From NCBI RefSeq assembly GCF_020687505.1, contig NZ_JAJEQT010000001.1: 64,000 bases of DNA. One strand, written 5' to 3'. This document shows, piece after piece, positions 7,484 to 16,183 of this stretch. Each line of letters opens with the position of its first letter. Position 1 is the stretch's first letter. This DNA comes from Coprococcus_C hominis. GTDB taxonomy: Bacteria > Bacillota > Clostridia > Lachnospirales > Lachnospiraceae. The position numbers and the translations under genes are program-made. The notes under the pieces were generated by a model, which was not told the DNA's origin, did no database searches, and saw only the letters and a program-made list of their open reading frames with translations.

Positions 7484-8359
7484 CTACTCCCCTTTCACAA
7501 TACGGTCTTTGCCAATATCTCTATGATACAGACGTACCGTATACGGAAGCTTCTCCAATGTCTCGTACAGTGCATTTGCCACTGTCACAGAGCGGTGTTT
7601 TCCTCCGGTACATCCCACGGAAATCACTAACTGATTTTTACCCTCTTTCAGATAATTGGGAATCAGAAACTCCAGCATATCTGTGAGCTTCTCCATAAAT
7701 GCCGGATATTCTTTGCAATCCTTCACCATATCAGAGACTGGTTTATCATTTCCTGTCTGCGGGCGAAGCTCCGAAACATAATATGGATTCGGCAAAAAAC
7801 GTACGTCAAATACAAGGTCGGAATCTCTCGGGATTCCATACTTGAATCCAAAGGACATCACAGTCACAATAATGTTATTATACTGTTTGCCCTCCACAAA
7901 TATCTTCTCAATCTCATGCTTTAACTCTCTTGTAAGCAGATTGCTCGTATCGATAATATAATCCGCACGCTGGCGCAAAAACTCGATCTTCTCGCGTTCC
8001 TTGACGATGCCTTCGTTGATCCTGCCATGCTTGGACAGCGGATGCGCTCTTCGCGTCTCCTTATATCGCTTTACAAGCACCGGTTCATTGGCATCAAGGA
8101 AAAGAATCTCGTAAGTAAAGTTACGCTTTTTCAAAGTCTCCAGACACACGGACATCTCACCGAGTGCCTGCCCGCTTCGGATATCCACACCGATAGCGAC
8201 ATTGTCGACCTCAAGCTTATCATCATGCGCAATCTCTGCGAATTTTTCAATTAACATGACCGGAAGGTTATCAACGCAGAAGAACCCCATATCTTCTAAC
8301 ATCTTCAACACCGTTGATTTTCCTGCTCCGCTCATTCCTGTTACAATTACAAATCTCAT
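7484..8359 (-). CDS. rapZ: RapZ/YvcJ P-loop nucleotide-binding protein
   Basis: A 291-residue protein: N-terminal Walker A GMSGAGKST (residues ~8-16), a kinase-like core with DNLPVMLIEKF, and the C-terminal RapZ domain with FDVRFLPNPYYVSELRPQTG and IGCTGGKHRSV-type segment (VGCTGGKHRSV). In Enterobacteria RapZ is an RNA adaptor that senses glucosamine-6-phosphate and controls GlmS; in Bacillus YvcJ is a GTP/ATP-hydrolysing protein of less clear role. It overlaps murB by four bases (ATGA), consistent with coupled translation. Confidence 0.95.
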   Translation of the reverse strand: MRFVIVTGMSGAGKSTVLKMLEDMGFFCVDNLPVMLIEKFAEIAHDDKLEVDNVAIGVDIRSGQALGEMSVCLETLKKRNFTYEILFLDANEPVLVKRYKETRRAHPLSKHGRINEGIVKEREKIEFLRQRADYIIDTSNLLTRELKHEIEKIFVEGKQYNNIIVTVMSFGFKYGIPRDSDLVFDVRFLPNPYYVSELRPQTGNDKPVSDMVKDCKEYPAFMEKLTDMLEFLIPNYLKEGKNQLVISVGCTGGKHRSVTVANALYETLEKLPYTVRLYHRDIGKDRIVKGE

Positions 8360-9234
8360 CGGATTATTCTTACCTCCGGTTCCAACATCACACCGTACTT
8401 CTCATTTACAACTTCCTGCACATGCTGCATCACTGCCAGCACATCTGCACTGCTTGCCTGTTCCACATTCACAACAAACCCACAATGCTTCTCCGATACC
8501 ATCGCACCGCCGACCCGGTATCCACGCAATCCACTGTCATCAATCAGCTTCGCTGCAAAATACCCTTCCGGACGTTTAAACGTCGATCCTGCACTCGGAT
8601 ATTCGAGCGGCTGTTTACTTCGTCTCGCCTCCGCCAGTTCATTCATCCGGTCAAGAATTGCTGTCTTATCTCCGTGTTCCAGTGTCAGTCCGACACCAAC
8701 CACGATTTTATCTGCATCGATGATGCTATGGCGATAAGCAAACTCCATCTCATCACAAGCATAGCTTCGAAGTGTGCCATCCATCGACAGCACCTCCACA
8801 TACGATACGATATCCTTCATCTCACCACCATAGGCGCCTGCATTCATCACAATCGCGCCACCGATGCTTCCCGGTATACCTGCAGCGAACTCCATGCCTG
8901 TAAGTCCCGCCTCATATGCCAGATTCGCCACGCGCGCCAGAATCGCTCCTGCCTGCGCATACACGGAAGTCCCATCCACCCGGATTTCACTCATGGCACT
9001 GCCAATCTGGATAATCAAGCCATCATATCCGGCGTCTGTAAACAGGACATTACTTCCATTTCCAAGTACACAATAATCAAGCTTGTGTTCCTTGCAATAC
9101 GCGATCAATGTCTGGATTTCAGCCGTATTTTTCGGCATTGAAAAATACTTTGCCGCCCCGCCAATGCGAAATGTCGTATGCTTGCACATCGGCTCCTGCT
9201 CCAATATTTTAATCTCTTCTATCTTCAAACTCAT
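8356..9234 (-). CDS. murB: UDP-N-acetylmuramate dehydrogenase MurB
   Basis: A 292-residue cytosolic FAD enzyme that reduces UDP-GlcNAc-enolpyruvate to UDP-MurNAc with NADPH, the second step of peptidoglycan precursor synthesis. FAD-binding segments NGSNVLFTDAGYDGLII and GMEFAAGIPGSIGGAIVMNA are clear; SAGSTFKRPEGYFAAKLID contains the catalytic serine region, and LEPEVRII closes the protein. It is a type II MurB (no extra C-terminal loop). GAGG precedes the ATG. It is the first gene of murB-rapZ-whiA-crh and lies only 23 bases beyond a terminator hairpin. Confidence 0.96.
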   Translation of the reverse strand: MSLKIEEIKILEQEPMCKHTTFRIGGAAKYFSMPKNTAEIQTLIAYCKEHKLDYCVLGNGSNVLFTDAGYDGLIIQIGSAMSEIRVDGTSVYAQAGAILARVANLAYEAGLTGMEFAAGIPGSIGGAIVMNAGAYGGEMKDIVSYVEVLSMDGTLRSYACDEMEFAYRHSIIDADKIVVGVGLTLEHGDKTAILDRMNELAEARRSKQPLEYPSAGSTFKRPEGYFAAKLIDDSGLRGYRVGGAMVSEKHCGFVVNVEQASSADVLAVMQHVQEVVNEKYGVMLEPEVRIIR

Positions 9235-9257
9235 ACGTTCCTCACAAAAATAAACAT

Positions 9258-9297
9258 AAAAAAGCCCATAAGCTCTGCTTTATCATAGCTTATGGGC
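9258..9297 (-). terminator. Terminator between glcK and murB
   Basis: Minus strand: GCCCATAAGCT (9297-9287), 12-base loop, AGCTTATGGGC (9274-9264), then TTTTTT. The T-tract ends 23 bases before the murB ATG. Confidence 0.9.
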
Positions 9298-9377
9298 AAA
9301 ATTTATTCAATGTGTAAATATATAGAAAAATACTAAGGAAAACTGCTTCCCTTCGTCATTTTCACGATTAGGCATCA

Positions 9378-10319
9378 CTAATCGTTCATAATCGCACAGG
9401 CTCCACCATACATACCGGCATCATTTCCAAGTGTTGCAAGTGTGAACTTCGTGTTCTTGCATGCGTGGAATGCATACTCCTTGAAATATTTCTCTGTTGT
9501 ATCTGTGATGATCGTACCTGCCTTGGATACACCGCCACCAATAACAAAAACCTCTGGATCAACCACACATGCGATCTGTGCCAATGCTTTGCCAAGGCAC
9601 TTTCCATGTCTGTCTACGATCTCAGCTGCAAGCTCATCGCCCTGCTTTGCTGCATCGAACACTTCCTTTGCAGATACATACTGTACGTTGCGAAGTGCAG
9701 ATGGACGATCCGTTGTGTTGAGCAATGTATTTGCCATTCTTACGATACCAGTTGCAGATGTGTACTGCTCCAGACAACCCTTTCTGCCACATCCGCAAAC
9801 CTCTGTCTCATCATCGTTCACCTGAATATGTCCGATCTCACCGCCAGCACCATTCACACCGGAAAGCATCTTTCCGCCTAAGATGATACCGCCGCCAACA
9901 CCGGTTCCAAGTGTTACCATAACGATGTTACTGAAGCCTTTTCCACCGCCCTGCCACATCTCGCCGAGCGCTGCCATATTTGCATCGTTACCAACCTTGA
10001 CTGGAAGTCCGATAATCTTGGATAACTCATCTGCTGCATTGAAGATTCCCCATCCAAGGTTTACACAACGAAGAACGGTTCCATCTGCCTTGACTGGTCC
10101 CGGAACACCCATTCCGATACCCTTTACTTCGCTCTTGTCAATCTGCTTTTCTGCAAGCTTATCCTCGATGGATGCTGCGATATCGCCTAAGATATACTTT
10201 CCGCCCTCATCGGTGCGTGTTGTGATCTCCCACTTGTCAACCATCGTTCCTTCTGCTGTGAAAAGTCCGATCTTAACTGTTGTTCCTCCGATATCTACAC
10301 CAAATACATACTTTGCCAT
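9378..10319 (-). CDS. glcK: ROK-family glucokinase
   Basis: A 313-residue ROK sugar kinase that converts glucose to glucose-6-phosphate with ATP. The phosphate-binding start VFGVDIGGTTVKIGLF, the catalytic Asp region GNDANMAALGE, the ATP segment TLGTGVGGGIILGG, the ROK signature around GAGGEIGHIQV and the zinc-binding CGCGRKGCLEQY are all present, as is the C-terminal VIGGGVS. Length is normal for Firmicutes GlcK. It follows hprK by 26 bases and is followed by a terminator, so hprK-glcK forms a transcription unit linking glucose phosphorylation and the glycolytic signal sensed by HprK. Confidence 0.95.
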   Translation of the reverse strand: MAKYVFGVDIGGTTVKIGLFTAEGTMVDKWEITTRTDEGGKYILGDIAASIEDKLAEKQIDKSEVKGIGMGVPGPVKADGTVLRCVNLGWGIFNAADELSKIIGLPVKVGNDANMAALGEMWQGGGKGFSNIVMVTLGTGVGGGIILGGKMLSGVNGAGGEIGHIQVNDDETEVCGCGRKGCLEQYTSATGIVRMANTLLNTTDRPSALRNVQYVSAKEVFDAAKQGDELAAEIVDRHGKCLGKALAQIACVVDPEVFVIGGGVSKAGTIITDTTEKYFKEYAFHACKNTKFTLATLGNDAGMYGGACAIMND

Positions 10320-10345
10320 CTTCCTCTATATCCTCCTTATTTCTC

Positions 10346-11296
10346 TTAGACATTATGTGAATTTTTCGCTATATTCTGTGTTACACGGTTATACAATTCC
10401 TGAGCCGCATTGTATCCCATCTTCTTCTGTCTGTGGTTGACAGCTGCGGCCTCTACGATAACCGCAATATTTCGTCCCGGTCGAATCGGAATCGAATGAC
10501 TGACGATCTTATTTCCGAGAATCTCTGTATACTGATCCTCCAGTCCCAGACGGTCATAGTTCGCATCCTTATCCCACTCTTCCAGATTCACGATCAGGTC
10601 GATGCTCTGTGTATGCTTGACACACTCTACACCGAACATACTCTTGACATCGATAATTCCGATTCCTCGAAGCTCGATAAAATGTCTCGTAATATCCGGA
10701 GCCGTACCGATCAGCGTCTCATCCGAAACCTTCTTGATCTCTACAACATCATCCGATACAAGACGATGTCCACGCCGAATCATCTCCAGAGCCGCCTCAC
10801 TCTTACCAAGGCCACTGTCTCCGGTAATCATGACACCCTCACCATATACGTCCAGCAAAACCGCATGAATGGAAATACGCGGTGCAAGCTCCACATGCAG
10901 CCACTTTACAACCTCATGCACGAAGTCAGACGTCGTCTCGGAAGTATCAGTCAGAATTGGGATTCCACATCGTTTTCCGGTCTCGATGATATAATCATAT
11001 GGCTTGATATTACGACAGAAGATCAGACACGGAATCTTGAATGCAAATAACTTCTCAAATATCTGGATATTCTCTTCCTCTGTATGCATATTCGAAATAT
11101 ACGCAAACTCTACATTTCCACATATCTGAATACGTGCGGAATCAAAATGTTCAAAAAAGCCCGCCAGCTGGACTGCCGGACGGTTCATATTTGGATCTTT
11201 GATCAATATATGATCGGTATCAATTTCAGGCGTATGATTGATCAGATTCATCTTTTGAATCAATTGTGTCACACTTACGCTATATTCTTCTTCCAT
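10346..11296 (-). CDS. hprK: HPr kinase/phosphorylase
   Basis: A 316-residue bifunctional enzyme that phosphorylates HPr and Crh on Ser46 when fructose-1,6-bisphosphate is high and removes the phosphate when inorganic phosphate is high. The C-terminal catalytic domain has Walker A GDSGLGKSE (~residues 153-161), the HprK signature FIELRGIGIIDV and IPIRPGRNIAVIVE. The N-terminal ~130 residues are the regulatory domain. It is clustered with its presumed substrate gene crh. The start lies 28 bases from the T-tract of the spoVG terminator. Confidence 0.96.
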   Translation of the reverse strand: MEEEYSVSVTQLIQKMNLINHTPEIDTDHILIKDPNMNRPAVQLAGFFEHFDSARIQICGNVEFAYISNMHTEEENIQIFEKLFAFKIPCLIFCRNIKPYDYIIETGKRCGIPILTDTSETTSDFVHEVVKWLHVELAPRISIHAVLLDVYGEGVMITGDSGLGKSEAALEMIRRGHRLVSDDVVEIKKVSDETLIGTAPDITRHFIELRGIGIIDVKSMFGVECVKHTQSIDLIVNLEEWDKDANYDRLGLEDQYTEILGNKIVSHSIPIRPGRNIAVIVEAAAVNHRQKKMGYNAAQELYNRVTQNIAKNSHNV

Positions 11297-11322
11297 GCCC
11301 TCTTACGTCTCCTTACTTATTT

Positions 11323-11355
11323 TGAAAAAATGGGCTGTCGCAGACGCAACAGCCC
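11323..11355 (-). terminator. Terminator of the glgC-glgD-spoVG unit
   Basis: Minus strand: GGGCTGT, 10-base loop, ACAGCCC, then A and six T. It follows the spoVG stop by ten bases and precedes the hprK ATG by 28 bases. Confidence 0.88.
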
Positions 11356-11364
11356 TTTGCTATT

Positions 11365-11640
11365 TTACTCTTCATCCTCAGACTCAGACGCTACTTCCTG
11401 ATACTTCTCAAGAATGAGACTCTGGATTTTGTCTCTTGTCTCAGAATTGATCGGATGTGCAATATCCCGATATTCACCATCCGACGCCTTTCGACTCGGC
11501 ATCGCGATAAACAATCCCTTCTCTCCTTCAATTACCTTGATATCATGTACTACAAATACATCATCAATTGTAATCGAAACAACTGCGCGCATCTTGCCTT
11601 CTTTTGTAACCTTACGTACCCTTACATCTGTGATTTGCAT
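11365..11640 (-). CDS. spoVG: SpoVG, RNA-binding septation/regulatory protein
   Basis: A 91-residue protein with the whole SpoVG signature: MQITDVRVRKV, the strand pair ending in DDVFVVHDIKVIEG, and KGLFIAMPSRK plus DGEYRDIAHPINSETR. SpoVG is a conserved small RNA/DNA-binding regulator first found through stage V sporulation and septation. ATG 11640 is chosen because GGGGGA lies upstream and homologues begin MxITDVR; an in-frame ATG 21 bases earlier has no such support. It sits 35 bases after glgD with no intervening promoter seen, so it is probably the last gene of the glycogen transcript. Confidence 0.96.
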   Translation of the reverse strand: MQITDVRVRKVTKEGKMRAVVSITIDDVFVVHDIKVIEGEKGLFIAMPSRKASDGEYRDIAHPINSETRDKIQSLILEKYQEVASESEDEE

Positions 11641-11675
11641 ATTAGTCCCCCTTTTACGCAACTCTTTTTGTGAAA

Positions 11676-12800
11676 TTATAATGCGTATCTAAAATTCTTC
11701 TCAACGATGACCTTAATCTCGTTTGGATCTCCTGTATGTACTGTATTTGCACGAAGTGTATCACGGCTCTCCACGATACAGTTCTCAATATAACAGTTAT
11801 CCCCGATATGTACATCATTCAGAATAATAGAATTCTTGATGACACAGTTATTACCGATATAAACTTTTTTGAAAAGAACGGAATCCTCTACCGTACCATT
11901 GATGATGCTTCCGCTTGCGATCAGGCTGTTGCTGACAGCTGCATCTCCATTGTATTTTGCTGGTGGTAAATCCTCCACCTTGGAATATACATCCGGATGC
12001 TGACGGAAGAAGTAATCACGAATATCCTTCTTCAGGAAATCCATATTGGTCTTGAAGTAAGAATCAATCGTACCGATATTTCTCCAGTAAGAATCCAGCT
12101 TATATGCATAAATCTTCTTTACGTTCTTGTAACGAACAAGAATGTCATTTACAAAATCGCTTCTGCCTTCTGCAGCACATGCCTCCAGCAACTCAATCAA
12201 CTGACGACGTCTTACAACATATACACCGATGGATGCTGTATTTGTCTCTGCCACGATTGGCTTCTCCTCAAAGCTGATTACACGATTATCATCTGCAAGC
12301 TTTACAACACCGAAACGGTTGATATCATCCTCGCCCGGCTGGATATCCTTACATACAACTGTGATATCTGCACCTGTTGCGATATGCTCTTCCAGTACCT
12401 TATTATAATCCAGCTTGTACACTGCATCACCACTGGCAATAACTACATATGGCTCATGCGCTGATTTCAGGAAACTGATATTCTGATACAACGCATCTGC
12501 AGTTCCCTTGTACCAATAGCTGTTTGTCGCTGTGATCGTTGGTGTAAACAGATAAAGTCCACCCTGTTTTCTACCGAAATCCCACCACTTGGAAGAATTC
12601 AAATGCTCGTTCAACGAACGTGAATTATACTGTGTATAAACAGCTACCTTCTGGATATGGGAGTTTGTCATGTTGGAAAGTGTGAAATCGATTGCACGAT
12701 AGCTTCCCACGATTGGCATAGCTGCAACTGCTCTCTTTGCAGACAGCTCTCCCATTCTGCTGCTATTTCCACCTGCTAAAATAATACCGATTGCTCTCAT
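11676..12800 (-). CDS. glgD: Glucose-1-phosphate adenylyltransferase subunit GlgD
   Basis: A 374-residue nucleotidyltransferase-fold protein with a C-terminal left-handed beta-helix (residues ~285-374; SIINGTVEDSVLFKKVYIG, NDVHIGDNCYIENCIV). The N-terminal motif is degenerate (ILAGGNSSRMGEL instead of AGGxGxRL), as in the Firmicutes GlgD subunit that is weak alone and stimulates GlgC. It supports ADP-glucose synthesis for glycogen. The ATG at 12800 lies one base beyond the glgC stop; a GTG at 12809 is less likely. Gene order glgC-glgD matches other Firmicutes. Confidence 0.95.
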   Translation of the reverse strand: MRAIGIILAGGNSSRMGELSAKRAVAAMPIVGSYRAIDFTLSNMTNSHIQKVAVYTQYNSRSLNEHLNSSKWWDFGRKQGGLYLFTPTITATNSYWYKGTADALYQNISFLKSAHEPYVVIASGDAVYKLDYNKVLEEHIATGADITVVCKDIQPGEDDINRFGVVKLADDNRVISFEEKPIVAETNTASIGVYVVRRRQLIELLEACAAEGRSDFVNDILVRYKNVKKIYAYKLDSYWRNIGTIDSYFKTNMDFLKKDIRDYFFRQHPDVYSKVEDLPPAKYNGDAAVSNSLIASGSIINGTVEDSVLFKKVYIGNNCVIKNSIILNDVHIGDNCYIENCIVESRDTLRANTVHTGDPNEIKVIVEKNFRYAL

Positions 12801-12801
12801 T

Positions 12802-14070
12802 CTACTCACCTGCCTTTATAATACTAGACCCACTCTTTAACAATCCATCCGGATATTCGTCAATGGTTGTCTCACCAAAGATGGCAACGTTCTTACCAAT
12901 CTTAACGCCTGCCGGAATTACGGAATTCTCTCCGATTGTTACAAGACCATATGAGTAGATATGTGGTGCAAGTTCATTTGGAACTTCCTCGCCGACACCA
13001 AGTTCTGCGTTGTCTCCAATATGAACACCCTCTGCGATAATTGCCTTGTCCATAACGACACCGTCACCAATCACTGCACCATTCATAATAATGGAATTCT
13101 TGATTACAGCGCCCTTTCCGATCGTAACGCCGGAACCGATAACGGAATGCTGTACAGTACCGTAAACTTCCGTTGCCTCACCAACGATACTCTCTGTCAC
13201 AGATCCTTCCGGATCAATGTACTGTGGTGGAAGCTGATCGCTCTTTGTGTAAATTCTCCAGAACTCCTCGTAGAGATTGAACTCTGGGATAATATCAACG
13301 AGCTCCATATTTGCTTCCCAGTAAGAACCAAGTGTTCCTACATCCTTCCAATAGCCCTTGTACTCGTAAGCACAGATCTTACTTCCACGCTCATGGCAGT
13401 ATGGAATGATATGCTTACCAAAGTCACAGGATGGCTGATCTTTCAGTGCTGTCAAAGCCTCACGAAGCACCTTCCAGTTAAATATGTAAATACCCATAGA
13501 CGCTTTGTTGCTGCGTGGATGCTCCGGTTTTTCTTCAAACTCCTGAATACATCCGGTATCGTCTGTGATAACAACACCGAAACGGCTTGCTTCCTCCATT
13601 GGTACCTGATAGGTTGCCAATGTGATATCGGCCTTGCTTGTCTTGTGATAGTCAAGCATCGCCTCATAATCCATCTTATAGATATGATCTCCGGAGAGAA
13701 TCAGTACATAGTCTGGATTGTAGTAGTCAATATACTCAAGATTCTGATAGATTGCGTTCGCAGTACCTGTATACCACTGGCTGTTTGCACTCTTCTCGTA
13801 TGGAGGAAGTACGGTTACACCACCAATACTTCGATCCAGATCCCATGGGATACCGATACCGATGTGCTGATTGAGCCGGAGTGGTCTATACTGTGTCAAC
13901 ACGCCGACAGTATCAACCCCCGAATTAATACAGTTGCTGAGTGGGAAATCGATAATCTTATATTTTCCACCAAATGCAACCGCCGGCTTAGCAAGCTTAG
14001 AAGTCAAAACGCCCAGACGACTCCCCTGTCCGCCTGCTAAAAGCATAGCTATCATTTCTTTTTTAATCAT
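12802..14070 (-). CDS. glgC: Glucose-1-phosphate adenylyltransferase GlgC
   Basis: A 422-residue ADP-glucose pyrophosphorylase, the committed step of glycogen synthesis. The N-terminal LLAGGQGSRLGVLT nucleotide motif, the activator/substrate region KPAVAFGGKYKIIDFPLSNC, LSGDHIYKMDY and FEEKP are intact. The C-terminus is a left-handed beta-helix (GSGVTIGKGAVIKNSIIM and IGDNAELGV). The start at 14070 follows AAGGGGTG by six bases; an open 21-codon extension upstream has no ribosome site. It is the first gene of glgC-glgD-spoVG. Confidence 0.96.
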   Translation of the reverse strand: MIKKEMIAMLLAGGQGSRLGVLTSKLAKPAVAFGGKYKIIDFPLSNCINSGVDTVGVLTQYRPLRLNQHIGIGIPWDLDRSIGGVTVLPPYEKSANSQWYTGTANAIYQNLEYIDYYNPDYVLILSGDHIYKMDYEAMLDYHKTSKADITLATYQVPMEEASRFGVVITDDTGCIQEFEEKPEHPRSNKASMGIYIFNWKVLREALTALKDQPSCDFGKHIIPYCHERGSKICAYEYKGYWKDVGTLGSYWEANMELVDIIPEFNLYEEFWRIYTKSDQLPPQYIDPEGSVTESIVGEATEVYGTVQHSVIGSGVTIGKGAVIKNSIIMNGAVIGDGVVMDKAIIAEGVHIGDNAELGVGEEVPNELAPHIYSYGLVTIGENSVIPAGVKIGKNVAIFGETTIDEYPDGLLKSGSSIIKAGE

Positions 14071-14101
14071 AATGTCACCCCTTTTAGCATAATATGTTTG
14101 T

Positions 14102-14130
14102 ATTATAGCATTAAACCTAAAAAAGTGAAA
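14102..14130 (-). promoter_or_regulatory. Probable glgC promoter
   Basis: Minus strand: -10 TATAAT at 14107-14102; the -35 position holds only a weak TTTCAC. A dyad CCTAAAAGTG/CACTTTT-TTAGG spans the -35 area (about 14115-14140), which could be an operator. Start site would be about 25 bases before the ATG. Confidence 0.45.
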
Positions 14131-14207
14131 CACTTTTAGGCAATTTTTATAATTTTTTCTTAAAAAAGCTCATTGGAATGGTAAATAATACTAAATTTTA
14201 CATTTTT

Positions 14208-14573
14208 TTACACATTCATCGTCTCTGCAACACGTTTCATCGCCTTTAAGAACGGTAAAAAGTCCACCTCCAGAGACGCTGCAAGCTTAATATCATCCTT
14301 TTCCTGCAGCACTTTGCCGAGGCGTCCGACTGCGGACGCCATCCTGCCTTTGTCAATTCTTTGTTCATCCCGGTTAATCAGATCCTCACAGTTATTAAAC
14401 ACTTCGATCTCCCAATTGATTCCCTGAATCACCAGATTGAACAGCTCGTCCGTATCGGACTGCCGGTTGTGTCTGAGTTCTGCAATCAGTGTCTCCGTTC
14501 CGGGAATGATAGTTGCACTGTAGTTGTATAGCTCCTTTAGTAAATCCTGTTGTGCAGATGCCTTATCACTCAT
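14208..14573 (-). CDS. Conserved-looking hypothetical helical protein
   Basis: A 121-residue, mostly helical, soluble protein I cannot assign. It has no signal peptide or membrane segment; charged amphipathic helices include QQDLLKELYNYSATIIPGTE and DKGRMASAVGRLGKVLQEKD, and it ends with LEVDFLPFLKAMKRVAETMN. An AGGAGGAAG site precedes the ATG by eight bases. It lies 17 bases after the SPFH gene stop, so it is the third gene of an nfeD-SPFH unit and may work with the membrane scaffold. Confidence 0.65.
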   Translation of the reverse strand: MSDKASAQQDLLKELYNYSATIIPGTETLIAELRHNRQSDTDELFNLVIQGINWEIEVFNNCEDLINRDEQRIDKGRMASAVGRLGKVLQEKDDIKLAASLEVDFLPFLKAMKRVAETMNV

Positions 14574-14590
14574 TCAAAACTTCCTCCTGT

Positions 14591-15529
14591 CTACGACTCA
14601 CTATTTTTCGTCACAATCTCTGTCAGGGAAGACGCAAGCCCTGCAATACCGGAAATCTCACTCGGAATAATCAGCTTCGTTGCTTTTCCGTCTGCTGCCT
14701 TGGCAAATGCCTCAAGACTCTTCAATGTAAGAACCGCCTGATCTGGTGCAGCTTCATTCAGGAACTTGATACCATCTGCGTTTGCCTGCTGTACTTTCAG
14801 GATTGCTTCTGCCTCACCTTCGGCACGGCGGATGGTTGCTTCCTTTGTCGCCTCTGCACGCAGAATTGCGGACTGCTTTTCTGCCTCTGCGGAAAGAATC
14901 AGAGACTCCTTCTGTCCTTCTGCGCGAAGAATTGCGGACTTCTTCTCACCTTCTGCAATCAGGATCTGTTCACGTCTCTCACGCTCTGCCTTCATCTGTT
15001 TTTCCATCGCATCCTGAATAGCTGCCGGTGGAATGATATTCTTCAGCTCGACACGGTTGACCTTGATACCCCAAGGATCTGTCGCCTCGTCCAAAGTCGC
15101 ACGCATCTTTGTATTGATCGTCTCTCTCGATGTCAGAGTCTGGTCAAGTTCCAGCTCACCAATGATATTTCGAAGCGTTGTTGCTGTCAGATTTTCAATC
15201 GCCATGATTGGCTTTTCCACACCATATGCAAACAACTTCGGATCTGTGATCTGGAAGAATACGACTGTATCAATCCGCATCGTAACATTATCTTTTGTGA
15301 TTACCGGCTGTGGTGCAAAATCAACAACCTGCTCTTTCATAGAAATGCGGTGTGCTACCTTATCAATCAAAGGCGTCTTCAAATGCAGACCTGCTGACCA
15401 TGTCGTATTGTATGTTCCCAGACGCTCAATGACATATGCATGTGCCTGTGGTACAACACGTATAGAACTGCAAATCACTACAACAACCAAAATTACAAGA
15501 AAAATACCTAATATCTGTGCTCCATTCAT
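14591..15529 (-). CDS. SPFH/band-7 (stomatin/QmcA-like) membrane protein
   Basis: A 312-residue protein with one N-terminal membrane segment (residues ~4-24), a band-7 domain (IRVVPQAHAYVIERLGTYNT, PWGIKVNRVELKNIIPP) and a long alanine- and glutamate-rich coiled coil (residues ~185-265, with the recurring unit AEGxKxSAILRAE). This is the stomatin/QmcA class that forms large membrane-associated oligomers and organises membrane microdomains. Start 15529 has GGGAGG eight bases upstream and is preferred to an ATG 21 bases earlier. It follows an NfeD gene, the standard partner of SPFH proteins. Confidence 0.92.
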   Translation of the reverse strand: MNGAQILGIFLVILVVVVICSSIRVVPQAHAYVIERLGTYNTTWSAGLHLKTPLIDKVAHRISMKEQVVDFAPQPVITKDNVTMRIDTVVFFQITDPKLFAYGVEKPIMAIENLTATTLRNIIGELELDQTLTSRETINTKMRATLDEATDPWGIKVNRVELKNIIPPAAIQDAMEKQMKAERERREQILIAEGEKKSAILRAEGQKESLILSAEAEKQSAILRAEATKEATIRRAEGEAEAILKVQQANADGIKFLNEAAPDQAVLTLKSLEAFAKAADGKATKLIIPSEISGIAGLASSLTEIVTKNSES

Positions 15530-15569
15530 CTTTCTGCCTCCCTTTTTCAATCAACTCTTCTATACTATC

Positions 15570-16004
15570 CTATGCCTGTGTGCTCTTCGTCACGATGAGC
15601 TTCACGCCGTCGATGCTCTGCACGAGAACCTTCTCTCCCGCAGCAATCTTCGAATCATCTGCGGAACGTGCAGACCATTCCATGCCCGAAAGCTTCACAA
15701 CACCCTGTGCCTCCAGATTGTTGATCTCCTGCTTGACGATTCCTTCTTTTCCAATCAGACTGTCTACATTCGTCTTCTCCACATTCTTCATCAGATGCTT
15801 CGCCGCAAATGGCCGGGTAAACACAAAAAGCAACGTCGACACAACCGCAAACACAAGAAGCTGCACCAACCAGTGTGCACCGGTCAGCGAGATCAGTCCT
15901 GCCACAAATGCACCGCCTGCGAACCATATGGACGTAAGTCCGAGTGTAATGATCTCAACCACGATCAGTATCACAGTTATAATCAGCCATATTGTTAAAC
16001 CCAT
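15570..16004 (-). CDS. NfeD-family membrane protein
   Basis: A 144-residue protein with two or three N-terminal membrane segments (residues ~4-72) and a C-terminal OB-fold (residues ~80-144: VDSLIGKEGIVKQEINNLEA, GVVKLSGMEWSARSAD, AAGEKVLVQSIDGVKLIVT). That is the short NfeD form without the ClpP-like protease domain. NfeD proteins pair with SPFH proteins in membrane microdomains. An AGGAGGAGG site precedes the ATG. First gene of the nfeD-SPFH-hypothetical unit. Confidence 0.9.
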   Translation of the reverse strand: MGLTIWLIITVILIVVEIITLGLTSIWFAGGAFVAGLISLTGAHWLVQLLVFAVVSTLLFVFTRPFAAKHLMKNVEKTNVDSLIGKEGIVKQEINNLEAQGVVKLSGMEWSARSADDSKIAAGEKVLVQSIDGVKLIVTKSTQA

Positions 16005-16070
16005 AGTAACCTCCTCCTGTTATTTTTCAGCAAAATACACATCTCCTATGTATTCCGCTCCGTCTTTTTT

Positions 16071-16099
16071 ATTTTATCACACCGCGCATAAATCTTCCA
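16071..16099 (-). promoter_or_regulatory. Possible nfeD promoter
   Basis: Minus strand: -35 TGGAAG at 16099-16094 (weak), 17-base spacer, -10 TAAAAT at 16076-16071. It directly follows the typA terminator. Confidence 0.45.
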
Positions 16100-16100
16100 C

Positions 16101-16150
16101 AAAAAATAAAGAGAAATCCGTCAATTTTGCACAAATTTAACGGATTTCTC
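16101..16150 (-). terminator. typA terminator
   Basis: Minus strand: GAGAAATCCGT and ACGGATTTCTC form an 11-bp stem with an 18-base loop, followed by TTTATTTTTT. It lies about 35 bases after the typA stop. Confidence 0.88.
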
Positions 16151-16183
16151 ACATTGTTTTTTAATATGATGGTTTTCGACAGA

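Noticed and set aside
8314..9141. Plus-strand frame of 275 codons across rapZ and murB
   Set aside because: Antisense to two conserved enzymes; its sequence resembles nothing and has no promoter.
9365..9384. CGATTAG-N6-CTAATCG dyad at the glcK stop codon
   Set aside because: Short, no T-tract, and a strong terminator lies about 70 bases further; likely incidental.
12961..14040. Plus-strand 359-codon frame opposite glgC
   Set aside because: Opposite a fully conserved glgC; a codon-bias shadow.
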